Source of the DNA: Phocaeicola_A sp045647865
GTDB lineage: Bacteria > Bacteroidota > Bacteroidia > Bacteroidales > Bacteroidaceae
Reading direction: 5' to 3'
Assembly (NCBI GenBank): GCA_045647865.1
Contig: JAZRMW010000026.1
Coordinates: 1 to 8,578, forward strand
Length of the DNA stretch: 8,578 nucleotides
The position numbers were made by a program, and so were the translations under genes. Positions 5,278-8,578 of the stretch are shown here, piece by piece (position 1 is the first letter of the stretch; every line of letters starts with the position of its first letter). The notes beneath the pieces were generated by a model that saw nothing but the letters and a program-made list of their open reading frames with translations, did no database searches and was not told where the DNA came from.

Positions 5278-6413
5278 GGCTGATGAAACGGTTACTTCCC
5301 CTTATGGCCGTATGGCTGATGTCTTGTAGCATGCAGGCAGGAGACAAAGATTTCTCCCTTGGCCTTGGATGGAACCTCGGTAATCAGATGGATGCCCACG
5401 TACGTGGCGTGGCCAACGAGACCTGTTGGGGAAATCGCCCGGCTACCCAGCAAACCTTCGATTGTCTTCGTGCGTATGGCTTCACTTCAGTACGCATACC
5501 CGTCACGTGGTTGGGACACATAGGTCCTGCTCCAGAATACCGAATTGATGAAACTTGGCTCGACAGAGTGGCCCAGTTGGTTGACTATGCTGAGAAGGCC
5601 GGATTGAAGGCCGTCATCAACATTCATCACGATGGTGCCGAAAGTCGTCATTGGCTCGACATAAAGAGCGCGGCCAAGGACGAAACTGTCAACCGTCGGG
5701 TAAAAGACCAGTTGCATGCCCTATGGACACAGATTGCCGAACGTTTCAAGAAGAAGGGCGATTTCCTTATTTTTGAGTCTATGAATGAGATTCACGACGG
5801 TAAATGGGGATATGGTGATAACCTCACTGATGGTGGACGGCAATACGAGGTGGTGAACGAATGGAACCAGGTATTCGTAGATGCCGTGCGCGCCACAGGT
5901 GGGAAGAATCGTAAGCGTTACCTTGGAGTGCCCGGTTATTGTACCAACATCGGATTGACGTTGAAACACTTCCGTTTTCCTAAGGATAAGGCTAAGAACC
6001 GTCTTCTTCTTTCCGTGCACTATTATGACCCTGTAAACTTTACGTTGGAGAACCGTACGGACGAGTGGGGACATCGGTCATCGAAGAGTCAGGGACGATA
6101 CACTGACGAGCGTCATGTCGATTCCATCTTCCACCTTCTCAAAACGACCTATGTTGACCAAGAGATTCCTGTCTATATCGGTGAGTTCGGATGCACTCGT
6201 CGTGCGGATGGCTCGAAAGAACATTTCCGCGAACACTATCTTCGTTACGTATGCCAGTGTGCCGCCCGCAACGGTCTCTCCCTCGTCTATTGGGACAACG
6301 GTAGCCGTGGAGCAGGTCGCGAATGTTCAGGTATCATCGATCATGCTACCGGTGCACCCATCGGCTGTGGGGACGAGATTGTCCGCCTGATGCACGAAGC
6401 GTATGGAAGATAG
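5274..6413 (+). CDS. Glycoside hydrolase family 5 enzyme (GH5_4-like endo-beta-1,4-glucanase/xyloglucanase/xylanase type)
   Basis: The 379-residue product is a single GH5 (beta/alpha)8 catalytic domain behind an export signal. The first strand has GLGWNLGNQMDA (30-41), then ETCWGN (49-54), FTSVRIPVTW (70-79) and AVINIHHDG (113-121). The acid/base Glu172 is in SMNEIHDG, the substrate-binding SVHYYDP is at 247-253, and the nucleophile Glu304 is in VYIGEFG. The order and wording fit subfamily 4, whose members cleave beta-1,4-glucan, mixed-linkage glucan, xyloglucan or xylan; the substrate cannot be chosen from sequence. The signal ends either as a lipoprotein (LMSC, Cys18) or by signal peptidase I after MQA (residue 22). 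The start ATG at 5274 overlaps the YbjQ stop; ATG 5283 (MKRLLPL) is also plausible and gives a more typical signal peptide. No carbohydrate-binding module is attached. Confidence 0.94.
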   Translation: MRLMKRLLPLMAVWLMSCSMQAGDKDFSLGLGWNLGNQMDAHVRGVANETCWGNRPATQQTFDCLRAYGFTSVRIPVTWLGHIGPAPEYRIDETWLDRVAQLVDYAEKAGLKAVINIHHDGAESRHWLDIKSAAKDETVNRRVKDQLHALWTQIAERFKKKGDFLIFESMNEIHDGKWGYGDNLTDGGRQYEVVNEWNQVFVDAVRATGGKNRKRYLGVPGYCTNIGLTLKHFRFPKDKAKNRLLLSVHYYDPVNFTLENRTDEWGHRSSKSQGRYTDERHVDSIFHLLKTTYVDQEIPVYIGEFGCTRRADGSKEHFREHYLRYVCQCAARNGLSLVYWDNGSRGAGRECSGIIDHATGAPIGCGDEIVRLMHEAYGR

Positions 6414-6440
6414 CTTTCTTCAAGAAAGTACAAAAACAAT

Positions 6441-6495
6441 ATACGGATGTTGGGCTTGTAAGAACAGTATCTTGGAGGCTCAACGTCCGTATTTT
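6441..6495 (+). terminator. Probable intrinsic terminator of the GH8-YbjQ-GH5 cluster
   Basis: In RNA, AUACGGAUGUUGGGCU (6441-6456) pairs with GGCUCAACGUCCGUAU (6477-6492) along all 16 positions with three G-U wobbles. The 20-nt loop can itself pair AAGA with TCTT. UUU(A)U follows. It begins 28 nt after the GH5 stop. Confidence 0.65.
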
Positions 6496-6528
6496 ATCAA
6501 GGATTAACCCTTGTCTTTATTCTCCGTC

Positions 6529-6555
6529 CATCCTCGTTTGCAACGAGGATGTTTT
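6529..6555 (+). terminator. Terminator-like perfect hairpin with T-tract
   Basis: CATCCTCGTT (6529-6538) and AACGAGGATG (6542-6551) are perfect complements around a TGC loop, followed by TTTT (6552-6555). It may be a second terminator for the plus-strand cluster or a REP-like palindrome; in the minus direction no T-tract follows. Confidence 0.5.
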
Positions 6556-6638
6556 GAGTATCAGCATCTGTGATGCGCCTGTGCCTATACCTAGTTTATA
6601 GAGTAATGCCTTCATGTGTTTGAAACTTCAGGAACATT

Positions 6639-6667
6639 CCGTCCCTTCACTTCAAGCGAAGGGACGG
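6639..6667 (-). terminator. Hairpin just after the minus-strand gene, possible terminator
   Basis: CCGTCCCTTC (6639-6648) pairs perfectly with GAAGGGACGG (6658-6667). After one A-C mismatch the stem continues with CTT/AAG, leaving a very tight top, so the true loop is probably larger. It starts 13 nt beyond the stop of the gene ending at 6681. No U-tract follows in the minus direction, so termination is inferred from position and stem strength. Confidence 0.45.
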
Positions 6668-6680
6668 GGACGTTAAAATC

Positions 6681-7721
6681 TTATTGAAAGCGAATCATAG
6701 GAATACTTATGTATTTGATGCCTTTCCTCCATTCAGGATCATAATCCCCCCACGGGGTATAACCGTTTTGTGAAGTGTCATTTATTTTTAAAGTTATTTC
6801 CTCTAAAGCTTTTGATATGACTTCAAAATCTTCTTCTACAAGAATTCGGTCTAAGACAACGGATGAAACATAGAATGAGCAGTGAAAAATCTTTCCATAA
6901 CCATTATACCATATGGCTATATTGCTTAAGGTCTTATTTTTCTCAAATTCATCTTTCAATTGGTAGTAAACTTCATCGTATTTTTTACGATGTTTCAATA
7001 CTTCTTTTATAGTATTTGATACAATGCTATCAATTTCAATCCTATTGATACTGATTTCTCCCATTGTTTGCTTTCCTGTTATTGCCTTAATGGGATTAAC
7101 GTTCATTATCGCAGGGGAATATTTATTACTATGGAGTTTGATTAGATATTTTTTGTATCCTTTCTTTTTACTATACTCTTTGTAATATTCTGTAATAGGA
7201 ATCTTCTTCTTCTTTACACTTATTTGCCAATCCGAATCGTATTTATCTAGGTAAATATGACCTCCATTGGTTTGGACTGCTATTTTGACATTTGTTTTCA
7301 ATTCATTAGAAATATAGTTGATATCATCCTCTGATAACACTTCATTCACAATGAATGGTGACAGATCAAATGAAACATCCGTGATTTTGCCATCCCACTT
7401 ATACGCGAGGATTATGCTACTTTCTATCTTTAAAGAATCAAAATCGTTTTTCAGGCACTTCGTCACAATCTTATCTTTTTTGAGAGTCCTCAGAGATTTG
7501 TAGAATATCTTTTGCACATCCTTAATTAAAGATTTCTCATTAAGGATTTTAAACCTTGCCATCGTTAATCTTTCTTTAGAAGCATTATTGGATTCTATTT
7601 TTAGCATGCCAGAGAAGACAGAATCTGTAATTTTGTAATTCTGAAATTTTCCCGTTTGCTGTCCATAAGTATAATGCGAAAACAGCAAAGAAAAAATGAA
7701 GCAAACAATGATATTTTTCAT
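6681..7721 (-). CDS. Secreted protein of unknown function with two tandem copies of one domain
   Basis: I place the start at ATG 7721 because it begins a clean signal peptide (MKNIIVCFIFSLLF, cleavage near TYG/QQ at residue 20) and gives 346 residues. An in-frame ATG 84 nt upstream (7805) would add a tail that disrupts the signal. The mature protein is two related halves, roughly 59-176 and 228-342. Matching positions include Y107/Y272, G111-K112-I113/G276-K277-I278, S117-F118/S282-F283, L129-x-E131/L294-x-E296, D133/D298, I137-S138/I302-S303, L141/L306, YDSDW/YDPEW (161-165, 327-331) and IPI/IPM. The linker is very lysine- and tyrosine-rich. No known family is recognised. It is AT-rich compared with the genes to its left and probably co-transcribed with the gene at 7811-8452, 89 nt upstream; no exact TAnnTTTG box lies in that gap (nearest TTTATTTG). 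Confidence 0.85.
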   Translation of the reverse strand: MKNIIVCFIFSLLFSHYTYGQQTGKFQNYKITDSVFSGMLKIESNNASKERLTMARFKILNEKSLIKDVQKIFYKSLRTLKKDKIVTKCLKNDFDSLKIESSIILAYKWDGKITDVSFDLSPFIVNEVLSEDDINYISNELKTNVKIAVQTNGGHIYLDKYDSDWQISVKKKKIPITEYYKEYSKKKGYKKYLIKLHSNKYSPAIMNVNPIKAITGKQTMGEISINRIEIDSIVSNTIKEVLKHRKKYDEVYYQLKDEFEKNKTLSNIAIWYNGYGKIFHCSFYVSSVVLDRILVEEDFEVISKALEEITLKINDTSQNGYTPWGDYDPEWRKGIKYISIPMIRFQ

Positions 7722-7810
7722 ATTTAATAGAATTTTAATGATTAATTTGAAATTGTCCACAAATAAACTGAAGGATAAAAGGTTGAACTGTCTATACCAG
7801 AGCAATCATT

Positions 7811-8452
7811 TTAATCGTTGGGTCGTGTGATGACGAATTTCTTTCCGATACGCAAACTGTCCTGACTTATTTTTGTGAACGAATATCTTTTGCATTCAAA
7901 GAAATCGAGCATTTGGTTTATCACCGCGATTCTTTGGAATTCACATATTCGAAGTTCTGAGTTGTAATAAACTTCCCTGCCGTCCCACGTTGACCGTGGT
8001 TTTATATATTTTTCGTAATACTCATAGTTGTCACTCTTTAAATGTACAATGGCTGGCCAACGTGTAATGTTTAGAAAATTATCATGTTCGGGAGACATTA
8101 TAGGATCCTCTTTGCCTGGGGTAATATCACACTTTATATTTTTTTGTTTTACGTAAAAGTATATGCTGTCATTCTTTACAGTATAAAGACCTTTTACTTT
8201 AACATTCATGCGTTGTCGTTTGCCTGCTATGCCTCCCATGCCTCCGACTCGCATGTGTCGACCTTTTAGTTTGAGTATAAACGTATTATTCTTCTTGAAC
8301 ATAAGTCCTCCTTTGCCTACTTTGTATCCCCAATATTGGTACATTTCATCCGGACATTTCCACTCTCCACGAATATCTTGTGAAAAAGATGCTTGCGGAA
8401 GTAATAAGCATATTAGGCCTATTGTTATAATAAAAAAAGTTTTTCGGATCAT
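7811..8452 (-). CDS. Secreted protein of unknown function, possibly lipocalin-like
   Basis: The 213-residue protein begins MIRKTFFIITIGLICLLLP and has a signal peptide with likely cleavage after SFS (residue 24). The mature start DIRGEWKCP has a G-x-W motif (Gly29, Trp31), as at the opening of lipocalin-like barrels. Strand-like segments follow (FKKNNTFILKLKG; GLYTVKNDSIYFYV), then a glycine/methionine-rich insertion around residues 69-76 (VGGMGGIAG). The C-terminal part contains many aromatic and charged residues and ends ITRPND. The lipocalin resemblance is weak and rests on motif placement only. It is the first gene of an AT-rich two-gene minus-strand unit with its own promoter, and its partner downstream is also secreted, suggesting a shared envelope or extracellular role. 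Confidence 0.82.
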   Translation of the reverse strand: MIRKTFFIITIGLICLLLPQASFSQDIRGEWKCPDEMYQYWGYKVGKGGLMFKKNNTFILKLKGRHMRVGGMGGIAGKRQRMNVKVKGLYTVKNDSIYFYVKQKNIKCDITPGKEDPIMSPEHDNFLNITRWPAIVHLKSDNYEYYEKYIKPRSTWDGREVYYNSELRICEFQRIAVINQMLDFFECKRYSFTKISQDSLRIGKKFVITRPND

Positions 8453-8501
8453 AATGTTGCTATTTTAAGATTAAGATAAATAATTAGTTGTTTCGTGTCT
8501 G

Positions 8502-8532
8502 CAAATGTATGAATTTGGATTTATTGCTCCAA
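8502..8532 (-). promoter_or_regulatory. Promoter of the two-gene secreted-protein unit (TTG, 20 nt, TACATTTG)
   Basis: On the minus strand TACATTTG (8509-8502) fits TAnnTTTG exactly. TTG (8532-8530) lies 20 nt upstream as the -33 element. The leader to ATG 8452 is about 45 nt and AT-rich. Beyond it, 8533-8578 holds T-runs and no recognised feature. Confidence 0.7.
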
Positions 8533-8578
8533 TTATTTTTTTGTTTTTTTTTGCTGTGTTTTCTATGTCTAATCGCGG

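Larger units (their letters stand above)
6414..6680. other. Intergenic region crowded with hairpins, no gene
   Basis: Between the GH5 stop and the minus-strand stop at 6681 there are six consecutive foldbacks. They are a palindrome CTTTCTTCAAGAAAG (6414-6428), a 16-bp stem (6441-6492), CAAGG/CCTTG (6498-6513), a perfect 10-bp stem (6529-6551), GCATC/GATGC (6564-6576) and a 10-bp GC-rich stem (6639-6667). The three strongest are listed separately. No convincing reading frame or promoter was seen. Convergent termination explains some of the structure but hardly all of it; a structured RNA or decayed repeat elements are alternatives. Confidence 0.5.

Noticed and set aside
3539..6413. Full polysaccharide utilisation locus
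   Set aside because: No SusC/SusD pair, transporter or hybrid two-component regulator is visible; only two hydrolases and a YbjQ protein.
6529..6576. Terminal inverted repeat of an insertion sequence
   Set aside because: The stems are short, no transposase fragment or target-site duplication was found, and convergent termination explains part of the structure.
6323..6601. 92-residue plus-strand reading frame overlapping the GH5 end and the hairpin region
   Set aside because: It starts inside GH5 in another frame and reads through three hairpins; no protein-like conservation is evident.
7722..7805. Extended N-terminus of the duplicated secreted protein (start at 7805)
   Set aside because: The extra 28 residues precede a clear signal peptide and would bury it; ATG 7721 is the better start.

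Overview
The window reads as chromosomal DNA of a Bacteroidota bacterium, most likely order Bacteroidales (a gut or oral Bacteroides/Prevotella-like organism). The grounds are four promoters with the phylum-specific TAnnTTTG -7 box, A-rich leaders instead of strong Shine-Dalgarno sites, lipoprotein and secreted glycoside hydrolases, a DUF4143-type ATPase, and a clade-3 catalase beginning MEKKKLTAANGRPVADNQN.

Layout. (1) 1-402, minus strand: the N-terminal third of an AAA ATPase that runs off the left edge. Its promoter region carries two long palindromes (441-498). (2) 524-781, plus strand: the C-terminal remnant of a 5'(3')-deoxyribonucleotidase, lacking its N-terminal catalytic half. (3) 933-2393, plus: an intact heme catalase. 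(4) 2403-2480: an inverted repeat of 9-10-nt units between convergent genes. (5) 2489-3343, minus: an exported protein of unknown function, divergent from (6) a plus-strand cluster of a GH8 lipoprotein (3539-4801), a YbjQ/UPF0145 protein (4954-5277) and a GH5 enzyme (5274-6413). The first two are separated by a second inverted repeat made of 7-nt units, and the last two overlap by ATGA. (7) 6414-6680: a run of hairpins including a likely GH5 terminator. (8) 6681-8452, minus: two AT-rich genes for secreted proteins of unknown function, one of them an internally duplicated two-domain protein.

How the genes work together. GH8 and GH5 probably act in succession on a beta-1,4-linked plant polysaccharide or its oligosaccharides (xylan or mixed beta-glucan/xyloglucan) at the cell envelope. 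No SusC/SusD pair is present, so this is a small CAZyme cluster rather than a full polysaccharide utilisation locus. Catalase is a stand-alone oxidative-stress gene. The left end looks like a scar: the ATPase module abuts a beheaded nucleotidase gene. The right end differs in base composition and may be an acquired block.

No complete novel defence or mobile system is visible. The least explained elements are the twin palindromic operators of the ATPase, the two short-period inverted repeats, the hairpin cluster and the duplicated secreted protein.
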